Of a stretch of DNA of 45,691 bases, positions 17,249 to 25,419 are shown in pieces (within the stretch, counting starts at the first letter, position 1; the number at the start of each line of letters is the position of its first letter). This DNA comes from Nonomuraea cypriaca (GTDB lineage Bacteria; Actinomycetota; Actinomycetes; Streptosporangiales; Streptosporangiaceae), in NCBI RefSeq assembly GCF_015645445.1, contig NZ_JADOGI010000066.1, positions 1 to 45,691 on the forward strand, read 5' to 3'. The translations under genes were made by a program, and so were the position numbers. The notes below the pieces were generated by a model that was not told the origin of the DNA, did not search any database, and saw nothing but the letters and a program-made list of their open reading frames with translations.

Positions 17249-18223
17249 CTAGATCGCCAGCCGCCACTCGTTCCATTCGTCGAAGAGCTCGAAGCCCATG
17301 GCGTCGTTGATGGCGAGCATGTGGGTGTTGGAGGTGGCGTTCCAGGTCTGGATCCGGTCGATGTGCGGCTCCCGCTCCCGCAGCCAGAACAGGTTGCTCA
17401 GCTTCATCAGCAGGCCCAGGCGGTGGCCGCGGTGCTCGGGCAGCACCGTCGTGTCCGCCTGGCGACCCCAGCCGTCGGAGCGGCCGGCGGTGACGTATAT
17501 GCGCGTGTATCCGGCAGGTTCGCCGTTGGAGTCGCGCCGGGCGATGATGGTGTAGCAGGACTGGCCGCTCGACGGGATGCCCTCCTCGCGGGCGCGAAGG
17601 CGTTCGACGTCCCAGTTCATGTCCTCGACGTCGCCGTCGCGCGGGGCGTCGTTCATGCCGTTCATGATCGTGGCGAGGTCGGGCAGCAACTCGGGACGTG
17701 TCGGGCCGATCCAGCGCTCCAGGGAGTAGCCCGAGACCTCGGGGAGCATCCGCTCCAGCGCCTCCCAGCCGGCCTTGCGCAGGTCGAGCGTGCGGCGGGC
17801 CTCGACGAGCGAGACCTTCAGCCCGCGCGCTCGCGCGAAGCGGGCGCCCGCCCCTGTGGCGGGCGTCTGGGTCAGCAGCAGCCGCCGTCCATGGGCACGC
17901 AACCGGTCGCGTACGTGCTCAAGCAGCGCCGAGCCGAGCCCCCTGCCGCGCCGCTCCGGCCGGACCACGAGCGGGAACATCCCCGCCATGTGCGTGTTGT
18001 CGAGCCGGGGGAGCGACAGGCCGTAGCCGCCCACGACCGCGCCGTCCTCGACCGCCGCCCAGAGTTCGGCTCCCGCGCCTGGGTCGTCCCTGCACACCTC
18101 GTGGCGGAAGCGGGGGAGCGACAACTGGGGGCCGGGGTCGTCGCCGGAGGCGGCCAGGTAGGCATCGTGGAGGCCCGCGAGCAGGCCGTCCGCCTGGTCG
18201 AGGCCGATGGGCTGGATCCGCAT
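17249..18223 (-). CDS. tandem-domain GNAT acetyltransferase
   Basis: This protein of about 324 residues has two GNAT folds. The N-terminal one contains the acetyl-CoA-binding RPERRGRGLGSALLEHV. The C-terminal one contains LPEHRGHRLGLLMKLSNL and ends in an EWNEWRL motif seen in actinobacterial GNAT proteins. Mycothiol synthase has a similar two-GNAT layout but this protein lacks its typical sequence. The substrate is unknown. The start at 18223 (MRIQPIGL) was preferred over an ATG 18 bases upstream because it begins the fold. Confidence 0.85.
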   Translation of the reverse strand: MRIQPIGLDQADGLLAGLHDAYLAASGDDPGPQLSLPRFRHEVCRDDPGAGAELWAAVEDGAVVGGYGLSLPRLDNTHMAGMFPLVVRPERRGRGLGSALLEHVRDRLRAHGRRLLLTQTPATGAGARFARARGLKVSLVEARRTLDLRKAGWEALERMLPEVSGYSLERWIGPTRPELLPDLATIMNGMNDAPRDGDVEDMNWDVERLRAREEGIPSSGQSCYTIIARRDSNGEPAGYTRIYVTAGRSDGWGRQADTTVLPEHRGHRLGLLMKLSNLFWLREREPHIDRIQTWNATSNTHMLAINDAMGFELFDEWNEWRLAI

Positions 18224-18292
18224 GCGCCCAGCAAAGCGCACCAGAACGGCCGGGGCGACCGAATTTCACCGCCGGTGGTCTGGCCGCCTCGT

Positions 18293-18538
18293 TCACTGGC
18301 GGTAGTTCTGCACCTCGCCTGCCGAACGGGCGGTGGCATCGTCGGGGTTCTCGCCCGCCTTTCGCCTGGCCCGGCGCTGCCTGAGCAGGTCCCAGCACTG
18401 GTCGAGGGCGGTCTCCAACTCCTTGATCCGCGCGTGCTCCTCCTCCGAGGCCACTTCGCCGGCCGTCAGCCGGTCGCGCAACTCGTGCTCCTCGTTGACC
18501 AGATCGCTGATCCTGCTGAGAATCTCGTCGTCCCGCAT
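18293..18538 (-). CDS. DUF2630 family small protein
   Basis: This 81-residue, highly charged, helical protein begins MRDDEILSRISDLVNEEHELRDRL and continues with a Trp-containing LDQCWDLLRQRRARR segment. This is the DUF2630 pattern found in actinobacteria; the function is not known. It is divergent from ddaH with 38 bases between the starts. Confidence 0.85.
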   Translation of the reverse strand: MRDDEILSRISDLVNEEHELRDRLTAGEVASEEEHARIKELETALDQCWDLLRQRRARRKAGENPDDATARSAGEVQNYRQ

Positions 18539-18576
18539 GACAAAGACTCTAATCACTGCGTGATAGAACACGCCCT

Positions 18577-19323
18577 ATGTCTGGTATCGCACTCGTAAGG
18601 AAGCCCGGCCCGCGGATCTCCGAGGGCATCGTCACCCATCTCGAGCGCGAACCGGTCGATCACGAACGGGCGCTCGCACAGCACGACGCCTACGTCCAGG
18701 CGCTGGCGGAGAGCGGGTGGCGGCCCGTGTACGTACCGGCGGCGGACGAGTTGCCCGACGCGCCGTTCGTGGAGGACACGGTGGTGGTGTCGGGGCGCCT
18801 GGCCGTGCTGACGCGGCCAGGGGCGCCGGAACGACGGCCCGAGGTGGAGTCCGTGGCCTCGGCCGTACGGGAGCTGGGGCTCAAGGTGGTGCGGATCACC
18901 CGGCCCGGCACGCTCGACGGCGGCGACGTCCTGCAGGCCGGGCTCACGGTGTACGTGGGCAGGTCGGCCCGTACCAACGGCGCCGGGATCGGCCGGCTCA
19001 CGGCCCTGCTGCCGGAACGCCGGATCGTGCCCGTGGACCTGTCCGGCGTGCTGCACCTGAAGTCGGGGGTGACGGCGCTGCCCGACGGGACGCTCATCGG
19101 CGATCCCGCGCATGTGGACCTGCCCGGGCTGCTGGTGCCGCCGGAGGAGGAGGGGTCGCACGTGGTGCCGGTGGGCGGCGACCGTGTCCTGATGGCCGCC
19201 TCCGCGCCGCAGACCGCCACCATGCTCGAACAGCGCGGTTTTATCGTGACGAGAGTTGATATTTCGGAGTTTGAGAAGCTGGAAGGCTGCGTGACCTGCC
19301 TCAGCGTCCTCATCCCGGATTGA
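18577..19323 (+). CDS. ddaH: dimethylarginine dimethylaminohydrolase (dimethylargininase)
   Basis: The enzyme hydrolyses N-omega-methylated arginines to citrulline and methylamines. The 248-residue protein has the amidinotransferase-superfamily landmarks: VEDTVVV near 65-71, DGGDVL at 114-119, catalytic His160 in LHLKSG, and catalytic Cys241 in VTCLSV near the C-terminus. Length fits bacterial DDAH. It may help recover nitrogen from methylated arginine, consistent with the nitrogen theme, but there is no operon link to urease. Confidence 0.9.
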   Translation: MSGIALVRKPGPRISEGIVTHLEREPVDHERALAQHDAYVQALAESGWRPVYVPAADELPDAPFVEDTVVVSGRLAVLTRPGAPERRPEVESVASAVRELGLKVVRITRPGTLDGGDVLQAGLTVYVGRSARTNGAGIGRLTALLPERRIVPVDLSGVLHLKSGVTALPDGTLIGDPAHVDLPGLLVPPEEEGSHVVPVGGDRVLMAASAPQTATMLEQRGFIVTRVDISEFEKLEGCVTCLSVLIPD

Positions 19324-19463
19324 CGACCCGCACGCAGTCCCTCGTACCGGACCCGCACCTCGCCCCGCGCATCGGACCTCTCACGATGCCCCCGGGAGGC
19401 TGGGCCTCTCACGATGTGAGACCCAGGACGGCTCATCGCGAGACGTCTGGTAGCGTGCATGAC

Positions 19464-19508
19464 ATGCTGCGCGGACTGCTTCTTAGCTGCCGCGGCGGGG
19501 GCCTCTGA
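19464..19508 (+). CDS. leucine-rich leader peptide upstream of leuA
   Basis: A 14-codon frame encodes MLRGLLLSCRGGGL. It has five Leu codons, three of them consecutive, and it ends in TGA 77 bases before leuA. Such peptides control leu genes by ribosome-mediated attenuation in actinobacteria. Its last codons and stop lie inside a hairpin (19490-19528), so ribosome position would decide folding. A ribosome-binding site is not obvious (TAGCGTGCATGAC precedes it), so it may be leaderless or weakly initiated. Confidence 0.8.
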   Translation: MLRGLLLSCRGGGL

Positions 19509-19576
19509 GGCCGGCTCCCTCGCCGCGGAGCCAGTCGTGCGCGTCGGCCGCTTTCCTGGGAAAGACCGACGAGGAG
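19490..19576 (+). promoter_or_regulatory. leuA attenuator / ribosome-binding-site hairpins
   Basis: Three nested or successive inverted repeats are visible. CCGCGGCG (19490-19497) pairs with CGCCGCGG (19521-19528). Inside it GGCCTC and GAGGCC (19500-19512) enclose the leader-peptide region containing the TGA. Downstream CGTCGG (19542-19547) pairs with CCGACG (19566-19571), with CTTTCC/GGAAAG continuing the stem. This last stem abuts the leuA ribosome-binding site GAGGAG (19571-19576). The layout suits attenuation acting on leuA translation or transcription in response to charged tRNA-Leu. Confidence 0.7.
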
Positions 19577-19584
19577 CATCCGAC

Positions 19585-21291
19585 ATGACCGCTCAGCAGC
19601 CCAGTTCCATGCCGATCCATCGCTATGAGGCCTATCAGCCGGTCCGGCTGACCGACCGCACCTGGCCCGACCAGGTCGTCACCAAGGCGCCCCGCTGGTG
19701 CGCGGTGGACCTGCGCGACGGCAACCAGGCCCTGATCGACCCGATGGACGCCCACCGCAAGCTCCAGATGTTCGAGCTGCTGGTACGCATGGGTTACAAG
19801 GAGATCGAGGTAGGGTTCCCGGCCGCCTCGCAGACCGACTTCGACTTCATCCGCCAGATCATCGAAGAGGGCCGCATCCCGGACGACGTCGTCATCCAGG
19901 TGCTGACCCAGGCCAGGCCGGAGCTGATCGAGCGGACCTTCGAGTCGATCGAGGGCGCCGAGCAGGCCATCGTCCACCTCTACAACTCCACCTCCACCCT
20001 GCAGCGCCGGGTCGTGTTCGGTCTGGACAAGGACGGCATCACGGCCATCGCGGTCGAGGGCGCCAAGCTGGTCAAGAAGCTCGCCGACGCGAGCGACGTG
20101 GACGTACGCTTCCAGTATTCCCCGGAGTCGTTCACCGGCACCGAGCTGGAATACGCCGTCGAGGTGTGCGACGCGGTCAACGAGGTGTGGCAGCCCACCC
20201 CCGACCGCAAGGTCATCGTCAACCTGCCCGCCACGGTCGAGATGGCCACGCCCAACGTCTACGCCGACCAGATCGAGTGGATGCACCGCAACCTCAAGCA
20301 CCGCGACTCCATCATCCTGTCGCTGCACCCGCACAACGACCGCGGCAGCGCCGTGGCCGCCGCCGAGCTGGGCTACCTGGCCGGCGCCGACCGCATCGAG
20401 GGCTGCCTGTTCGGCAACGGCGAGCGTACCGGCAACGTATGCCTGGTCACCCTGGGGATGAACCTGTTCTCCCAGGGCGTCGACCCCGAGATCGACTTCA
20501 GTGACATCGACGAGGTCCGCCGCGTCACCGAATACTGCAACCAGCTGCCCGTGCACCCGCGACACCCGTGGGGCGGCGAGCTGGTCTACACCGCCTTCTC
20601 CGGCTCCCACCAGGACGCCATCAAGAAGGGCTTCGAGCATCTCGAGAAGGACGCCGCCGCCGCGGGCGTGCCGGTGGACGACTTCACCTGGGCGGTGCCC
20701 TACCTGCCGATCGACCCGAAGGACATCGGCCGCAGCTACGAGGCCGTCATCCGGGTCAACAGCCAGTCGGGCAAGGGCGGGGTCGCGTACATCATGAAGG
20801 CCGACCACCAGCTCGACCTGCCGCGGCGGCTGCAGATCGAGTTCTCCAAGGTGGTGCAGGCCCGTACCGACAGCGAGGGCGGCGAGATCAGCCCGGCCGC
20901 GATGTACGGCATCTTCCGCGACGAATACCTCCCCAACCCGGCGAACCGCTGGGGCCGCCTGAGCCTCATGGCCCACCGCCACGAGTCCACGGTGGACGAC
21001 AAGGACCGCATCAGCGCCGACGTCCGCCTCGACGGCGAGATCCGCGAGATCGCCGGCACGGGCAACGGCCCGATCTCGGCCTTCATCGACGCCATGACGG
21101 GCGTGGGGGTCCGGGTGCGCGTCCTCGACTACGTGGAGCACGCGATGAGCGCCGGCACCGACGCCAAGGCCGCCTCCTACCTGGAGTGCGAAGTGGACGG
21201 CAAGGTGCTGTGGGGCGTCGGCGTGGACGCCAACGCCACCACCGCCTCCCTCAAGGCCATCATCTCCGCAATCAACCGCGCCTCCCACTGA
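19585..21291 (+). CDS. leuA: 2-isopropylmalate synthase LeuA
   Basis: LeuA commits 2-ketoisovalerate to leucine synthesis. The 568-residue protein is the long (LeuA type 2) form: a TIM-barrel domain with RDGNQALIDPM near 40-50, LHPHNDRGSAV and GNGERTGNVCL, then a C-terminal allosteric domain (DYVEHAMSAGTDAKAASYLE) that normally gives leucine feedback. The start ATG 19585 follows GAGGAGCATCCGAC; an in-frame extension further upstream would run through the leader hairpins and is rejected. The last 125+ bases are duplicated exactly 1053 bp downstream. Confidence 0.96.
   Translation: MTAQQPSSMPIHRYEAYQPVRLTDRTWPDQVVTKAPRWCAVDLRDGNQALIDPMDAHRKLQMFELLVRMGYKEIEVGFPAASQTDFDFIRQIIEEGRIPDDVVIQVLTQARPELIERTFESIEGAEQAIVHLYNSTSTLQRRVVFGLDKDGITAIAVEGAKLVKKLADASDVDVRFQYSPESFTGTELEYAVEVCDAVNEVWQPTPDRKVIVNLPATVEMATPNVYADQIEWMHRNLKHRDSIILSLHPHNDRGSAVAAAELGYLAGADRIEGCLFGNGERTGNVCLVTLGMNLFSQGVDPEIDFSDIDEVRRVTEYCNQLPVHPRHPWGGELVYTAFSGSHQDAIKKGFEHLEKDAAAAGVPVDDFTWAVPYLPIDPKDIGRSYEAVIRVNSQSGKGGVAYIMKADHQLDLPRRLQIEFSKVVQARTDSEGGEISPAAMYGIFRDEYLPNPANRWGRLSLMAHRHESTVDDKDRISADVRLDGEIREIAGTGNGPISAFIDAMTGVGVRVRVLDYVEHAMSAGTDAKAASYLECEVDGKVLWGVGVDANATTASLKAIISAINRASH
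21146..21270 (+). repeat. direct repeat copy 1 (3' end of leuA), 125 bp identical to 22199-22323
   Basis: Bases 21146-21270 match 22199-22323 without a mismatch. Homology continues upstream with about 13 differences in 89 bases, including one deletion in the second copy. The two copies bracket the toxin-antitoxin pair at a spacing of 1053 bp. The sharp change from divergent to identical sequence suggests gene conversion or import of a leuA end from another lineage. Confidence 0.9.
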
Positions 21292-21396
21292 CCCTGCTTG
21301 GCATGACGCCCTGGCGCGTTCGGTCCCCTGTTGAGGAAGATCGCGCCAAGGCACAGCGCGAGGATTGGATCTGGCCACGTCATACCGTGAGATCTT

Positions 21397-21413
21397 TATA
21401 CAATAAAATGTAT
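21397..21413 (+). promoter_or_regulatory. higBA promoter and operator candidate
   Basis: TATACAAT at 21397-21404 is a good -10 element, only eight bases before the toxin ATG, so the message would be leaderless or nearly so. ATAC and GTAT (21398-21413) form a short palindrome over the start codon, a suitable place for antitoxin autorepression. The AT-rich block contrasts with the GC-rich surroundings. Confidence 0.5.
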
Positions 21414-21786
21414 GAGCGAGCTGTATGACGTCGAGTTGGAACCGGAGGTGGTCTCCTGGCTCGACGCGCTGGCCAAGGTCGACTACGCCAAAGTAAATGC
21501 CCTTGTCGGCAGGCTTGCCGCCGAGGCGGAGACGCTAGACGAACCGTACTCCAAGCACCTGCGAGGCAAGGTGCGTGAGCTGAGGTTGACGTTGTCACGC
21601 CGCCAGGCACGCATCACGTACTGGCTGGCCTCCGACCGTCGGGTTGTGTTGCTGACCGCCTTCTACAAGACAAGACGCAGGGAGACGATGCAGGTCGACC
21701 GAGCGGAGCGGGTACAAATAGCCTGTGAAAGTAGTCATGGTCCGGCGCGCCAGGCGTACCACAGAGAATTCAAGGAGGAGCTGTGA
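21412..21786 (+). CDS. higB: HigB/RelE-like toxin (Gp49 family)
   Basis: This 124-residue protein has the Gp49/HigB pattern: a VSWLDALAKVDYAKV helix near residue 15, KHLRGKVRELRLTL (about 48-61), and a basic RRQARITYWLASDRRVVLLTAFYKTRR core. The family cleaves mRNA on the ribosome. The stop overlaps the antitoxin start (GTGA), with toxin first as in higBA operons. The C-terminal extension after about residue 95 is longer than usual and of unknown role. Confidence 0.88.
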   Translation: MSELYDVELEPEVVSWLDALAKVDYAKVNALVGRLAAEAETLDEPYSKHLRGKVRELRLTLSRRQARITYWLASDRRVVLLTAFYKTRRRETMQVDRAERVQIACESSHGPARQAYHREFKEEL

Positions 21787-22091
21787 GCGGGCACAGTAAG
21801 TGGCAGACAACCCGGCATCGTCGGCTCGCTGGTGAGATGAATGACCCCGAGTACGCCAGGTTTTACGAAGAAGCTGAGGCTGAGCAGCGGCTTGGCCAGC
21901 TTGTCTACGACCGGCGCGTCGCTCTTGGTCTGTCACAGGCGGAGTTGGCCGAGCGTGCGGGGATGACACAACCGCAGGTGTCCCGTTTGGAGACGGGAGG
22001 TGGCAACATCACCGTGGCGTCACTCGGGCGGTTGGCCGCTGCGCTGGACGCGGATCTGACCATCGGGTTCATGCCCCACCAAGCTGCCTGA
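21783..22091 (+). CDS. higA: HigA-type XRE antitoxin
   Basis: This 102-residue protein has a classical helix-turn-helix (LGLSQAELAERAGMTQPQVSRLETG, split over residues about 50-75), followed by GNITVASLGRLAAALDADL. It neutralises the toxin and probably represses the operon. The GTG start at 21783 is preceded by AAGGAGGAG. Codon use with many GTT/CTT/TCG codons differs from leuA, suggesting acquisition. Confidence 0.88.
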   Translation: MSGHSKWQTTRHRRLAGEMNDPEYARFYEEAEAEQRLGQLVYDRRVALGLSQAELAERAGMTQPQVSRLETGGGNITVASLGRLAAALDADLTIGFMPHQAA

Positions 22092-22108
22092 CATGGACCG
22101 GCGAGGGC

Positions 22109-22344
22109 TGCACGGGCAATGGCCCGATCTCTGCGTTCATTGACGCCATCACGAGGTGGGCTTCCAGGTGCGTGTCCTCGACTACGTTGAGCACGCGGTG
22201 AGCGCCGGCACCGACGCCAAGGCCGCCTCCTACCTGGAGTGCGAAGTGGACGGCAAGGTGCTGTGGGGCGTCGGCGTGGACGCCAACGCCACCACCGCCT
22301 CCCTCAAGGCCATCATCTCCGCAGTCAACCGCGCCTCCCGCTGA
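22109..22344 (+). pseudogene. broken second copy of the leuA 3' end
   Basis: This fragment matches the last 79 or so codons of leuA (from 21057). A one-base deletion near 22165 relative to leuA puts its first part out of frame, and no leuA start is present, so it cannot make a LeuA domain alone; the longest clean frame is 22156-22344. It ends with the same stop context as leuA. It may mark a past recombination event that brought in the toxin-antitoxin pair. Confidence 0.85.
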
Positions 22345-22385
22345 CCTCCTACACCCGAGCCCTCGGTCATGGGGACTCAGGGCTC

Positions 22386-22979
22386 TTACCTTCCGGGAGT
22401 GCAGTCGTACACCTCGCCGTAGCGTTTCTGCGCGATACGCATGAGCTCGATCAAATCCTTGATCCCATCCCTGCCCTTCGCAACCTGTGGCAGGTAGATA
22501 TCGATCATTCGGTCTCTGCCGCCGCAGCCGAACTTGGCGCTCACTCGGTACGGCTGGTCGGCGAACGGGGCACTCCGCACGTATGCGGCCATGCCATCAC
22601 CAAGGTCAGGAGGAAGGGCGACTCCGCCGTGCTGCCTGTAGAGCGGACGCCTGTCCTCATCCATGAGGAAGTCCATGTGCTCACGAGGCATCCCGGAGCC
22701 CTCCCGCGCCCACCACACCTGTAGAGGACGCGGGGTCGTGTTGGGAGCCCGGCAGTCGCCGTTGCTTTCAGTGCCGTTGATTCTTTCGACGAGAGGTCCA
22801 GTCACACCACTGACGAGGCGAAACGCATGCTCGGGGATGAGCTTGCAGACGTATGGTGAGGAATCTACGACCTGCTGCGGTGCTGGGGTCGGTGTGGAGA
22901 CGATCTGCTTCTCTGGGGTACATGCTGCGTCGAGCAATACGAGGACAGCCAGAGCGACGAAAAAACGAGAACGCCTCAT
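22386..22979 (-). CDS. putative lipoprotein, DUF3558-like
   Basis: This 197-residue protein has a signal peptide with lipobox (VLLDAAC, Cys near residue 20), a Pro/Thr linker, then a compact domain with cysteines (YVCKLIP, GDCRAPN, FGCGGRD and a final VYDCTPG). The layout resembles actinobacterial DUF3558 lipoproteins, but that is a weak assignment. It overlaps the upstream large gene by four bases (ATGA) and is the third gene of a WXG100-led operon. Confidence 0.6.
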   Translation of the reverse strand: MRRSRFFVALAVLVLLDAACTPEKQIVSTPTPAPQQVVDSSPYVCKLIPEHAFRLVSGVTGPLVERINGTESNGDCRAPNTTPRPLQVWWAREGSGMPREHMDFLMDEDRRPLYRQHGGVALPPDLGDGMAAYVRSAPFADQPYRVSAKFGCGGRDRMIDIYLPQVAKGRDGIKDLIELMRIAQKRYGEVYDCTPGR

Positions 22980-25180
22980 CTGCGACCACCGGAGGAGGGG
23001 ATCTCCAGGTCGAGATAGTCGTCCACCTCACTGGTACTGCGGAAGGTGTTGCTGAAGCCATTGAGCAGTTCGCTACTGCCACCCCTTGCCCGAGCCCACT
23101 CGAGGAACTGGCTGTATTCCTGCGGAGTCATCTCGGTGAAAGGCTTGATCGTACGCGAATTGCCGACCGCGAATGGCTGCTTGCTCAGTTCCAGTTCGTT
23201 GAGCAGCCCCTTGTTCAGCATGGCTGTGGCGAGCATCTGCTCCGCCAGCCTCTCCACCGCCAGCCGGTTGTCCGCGAGCGTTCGGTGTGTCTCGTCCAGG
23301 CCCCGCCCGTGTTCGGACATCCGCTGGGCGACCTGTCTGGCGACCTCGTCATACGCGATTCCGGTGAGCTTGTCGTACCCCTTACCGACCAACTCGCCGA
23401 AAGCTCCGGTGGCCAGCTCGCCTACCCGTCTGGCTCCCGGCACCGGGAGCAGACCGATCGCGTCGCCCACCATGGTCTTCAATGAGTTATCCGCCTTCTT
23501 GTCGTCCACCCCTTGAGCGATCAACACCTGACGGCGGGTCTCCACGATGTGGGAGAAGGGACGTGCTTCCTCCACAGTCCGGTCCGTCAGGAACTGCGTG
23601 ACATCGGTCCTATCGACCCGTCCATTCTCATTGAGGTCGAACCGTTTGACGTCGGCCTTTGTAAAACCGAGCCGCTCAGCGTTGGAAGTGTCGAGACCGA
23701 CCGGGGGGACGGTGTCGAGCGCCGCCCGCATGTGTTCGGTCTGTGCTCTCACCAGCGCCTCGAACCCGGTGTCGTGGGAGGTGGCGAGAACCAGCGCGTG
23801 GGACATGTCCTCGGCTGCGACCTTGCCGAAGGTCGCATGGTTCAAGTAGAGACGGGAGAGCTGGTCGATGTTGGCTGAGATCGCGCGGGCCAGTGGGTAA
23901 CTCATGGGTGCGTACCGACCGAATATGTCCCTGTTCCTGATCTCAAGGTTGCCGTCATCGGCTTTGCCGAAGGCACCGCGTACTTCGTCGGCGAGGACCT
24001 TGGTCATTTCGGCGGCCAGCTTCTGGGAGGTCGGGTCCTGGCCGGTCGTCGCGGTCACCAGCATGTCGCTGATCGGCTTGTAGTCGCCCAGTTGGCGGGA
24101 AGCGCCCCATCGGGTCGTCAGCAGGTAGTCCAGCACGGACTCCTCCCACCCGGCCGGAGTGTGGTTCAGCAGTGCCTGGGATGCTTCGCGGCTGGACTTC
24201 GCCGCGTGGAACAGGTCGTCCACGACCGATGACGTGGTCTTCATGCCTGGACTGCCCGCTTGAATGTCCGGTCTCAGCAGGGTACCGAGGCCGAGCGCGC
24301 CGGCCAGGTCGACGATGGGGATCTGAGCGCCCCCGAAGGTACGGCCCAGCAGGTCCTTGCTCGCCGCCCATTGGTCCTTGCGCTGCTCGTGCTCGTAGAC
24401 GATCACGTCGCGCCCGACGACCTCCATGAACTCCTTCGAGTACGGCGGCTTCCCGTCGTGGGCACGCCAGATGAGCGCCTGCGCCTGGTAGCCCGAGTAC
24501 GTCGTGCCGCTGGCCTTGTGCTCGGCCCGGCCCTCCTTCACCAGGTCGTTGAGGAACCCGGCGCCCATGTACGCCGGATTCTTCGGATCGGTCGCCTTGG
24601 CTAGAGCCGAGCTGAGCATGCGCAGGGCCTTCCCGCCCTGACCGGACAGCAGGCCCACGCGATTGGCGTCCCCGTGGGCTCTGGCGTCGCGTAGTTGTGC
24701 GGCGAGCGTGCCGGGCAGCCGAGTCACACCTTGGGCGCCCACCACGCCGAGGAACGCTTTGACGAAGGCCGCGTCCCCGGTCCGCGACGCGTACTTTTCC
24801 AACTCGGCCAGCGCCTTGGTGTCTCCGTTCGCGGCCTTCAACGCGGCACGACCCGCCAATGTGCCGTCCAGCAGCCCTGTGGCGGCCTCCAGGCTGTCAG
24901 GCATCTCCAGGAAGCTCCCAGCGGACGTGCTCATGCCGAAGGTGGCCTTCTGCCGCTGCAGCTCGTGGACCAGTTTTTGCCGTCGCCGCAAGTCCTCGGC
25001 CTGTGCGATGACCCGCCCGGCCAACTGCCGCAGCCGCGCCGCCGGAGAGGTATCGAGTCCGGCGCTCTGTAGCTCGCTGTGCAGAGCCTGCGCCAGTTCC
25101 TCCAGCCGCGTGGCGGCCTCGGTGTGCTTGTTCGCCATTGTGTCGAATTCAGGCTGCTTGACTCCCGTGAACTCGGTCAT
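22976..25180 (-). CDS. large WXG100-associated protein of unknown function
   Basis: This 734-residue, mostly helical protein follows a WXG100-like gene with ATGA overlap and precedes a lipoprotein with ATGA overlap. The first about 110 residues are predicted coiled (NKHTEAATRLEELAQALHSEL, AEDLRRRQKLVHELQRQ), similar to substrate heads of type VII secretion. The middle has SRTGDAAFVKAFLGVVGAQG and an EF-hand-like loop DLNENGRVDRTD near residue 560. No signal peptide, known toxin motif or membrane helix was recognised. It resembles large actinobacterial proteins of the DUF6571 kind, a low-confidence impression. Function unknown. Confidence 0.65.
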   Translation of the reverse strand: MTEFTGVKQPEFDTMANKHTEAATRLEELAQALHSELQSAGLDTSPAARLRQLAGRVIAQAEDLRRRQKLVHELQRQKATFGMSTSAGSFLEMPDSLEAATGLLDGTLAGRAALKAANGDTKALAELEKYASRTGDAAFVKAFLGVVGAQGVTRLPGTLAAQLRDARAHGDANRVGLLSGQGGKALRMLSSALAKATDPKNPAYMGAGFLNDLVKEGRAEHKASGTTYSGYQAQALIWRAHDGKPPYSKEFMEVVGRDVIVYEHEQRKDQWAASKDLLGRTFGGAQIPIVDLAGALGLGTLLRPDIQAGSPGMKTTSSVVDDLFHAAKSSREASQALLNHTPAGWEESVLDYLLTTRWGASRQLGDYKPISDMLVTATTGQDPTSQKLAAEMTKVLADEVRGAFGKADDGNLEIRNRDIFGRYAPMSYPLARAISANIDQLSRLYLNHATFGKVAAEDMSHALVLATSHDTGFEALVRAQTEHMRAALDTVPPVGLDTSNAERLGFTKADVKRFDLNENGRVDRTDVTQFLTDRTVEEARPFSHIVETRRQVLIAQGVDDKKADNSLKTMVGDAIGLLPVPGARRVGELATGAFGELVGKGYDKLTGIAYDEVARQVAQRMSEHGRGLDETHRTLADNRLAVERLAEQMLATAMLNKGLLNELELSKQPFAVGNSRTIKPFTEMTPQEYSQFLEWARARGGSSELLNGFSNTFRSTSEVDDYLDLEIPSSGGRR

Positions 25181-25419
25181 GGCGCGTCCTGCAGGGATGC
25201 CAGCCTCTGGTTCGCGCTGTGCATGGCCTGCTTGAGCATGTCCCACAGCTCTCGCTGGTCGGCGTGGACCTGGGCATCGAACCGGGCGCCCGCCGGCCCC
25301 ACCCACGTGTCGTTCTCCATCAGACGGCAGGAGGGATCGAGCGCCCACCAGTGCTCGTCCGACAGCCGCTGAATCCGCTCCGCCGCGGCCCGCATCGCTT
25401 GGCGGTCGAGGTTGACCAC
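25177..25419 (-). CDS. WXG100-like small protein
   Basis: This 80-residue helical protein has a central WVGPAGARFDAQV, a WXG turn between two helices, as in Esx/WXG100 proteins. It starts at a GTG with GGGGAG upstream and overlaps the next gene by four bases. It is first of a three-gene operon, suggesting a partner or export chaperone for the large downstream protein through a type VII system encoded elsewhere. Confidence 0.7.
   Translation of the reverse strand: MVNLDRQAMRAAAERIQRLSDEHWWALDPSCRLMENDTWVGPAGARFDAQVHADQRELWDMLKQAMHSANQRLASLQDAP

Noticed and set aside
19320..19508. A 62-codon frame ending at the leader-peptide stop
   Set aside because: Only the last 14 codons have leader-like features; the upstream part lacks a start signal and has low-quality composition.
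19459..19584. N-terminal extension of LeuA starting at 19459
   Set aside because: It would run through attenuator hairpins and overlap the leader peptide; ATG 19585 has a proper ribosome-binding site and family start.
21312..21348. TGGCGCG/CGCGCCA pair as leuA terminator
   Set aside because: Seven-base stem with a 23-base loop and no U-run; too weak to call as a terminator.
19483..21378. A 631-codon minus-strand frame covering leuA
   Set aside because: It mirrors leuA; composition (His, Gln, Val, Gly rich) is typical of the reverse complement of a GC-rich gene.
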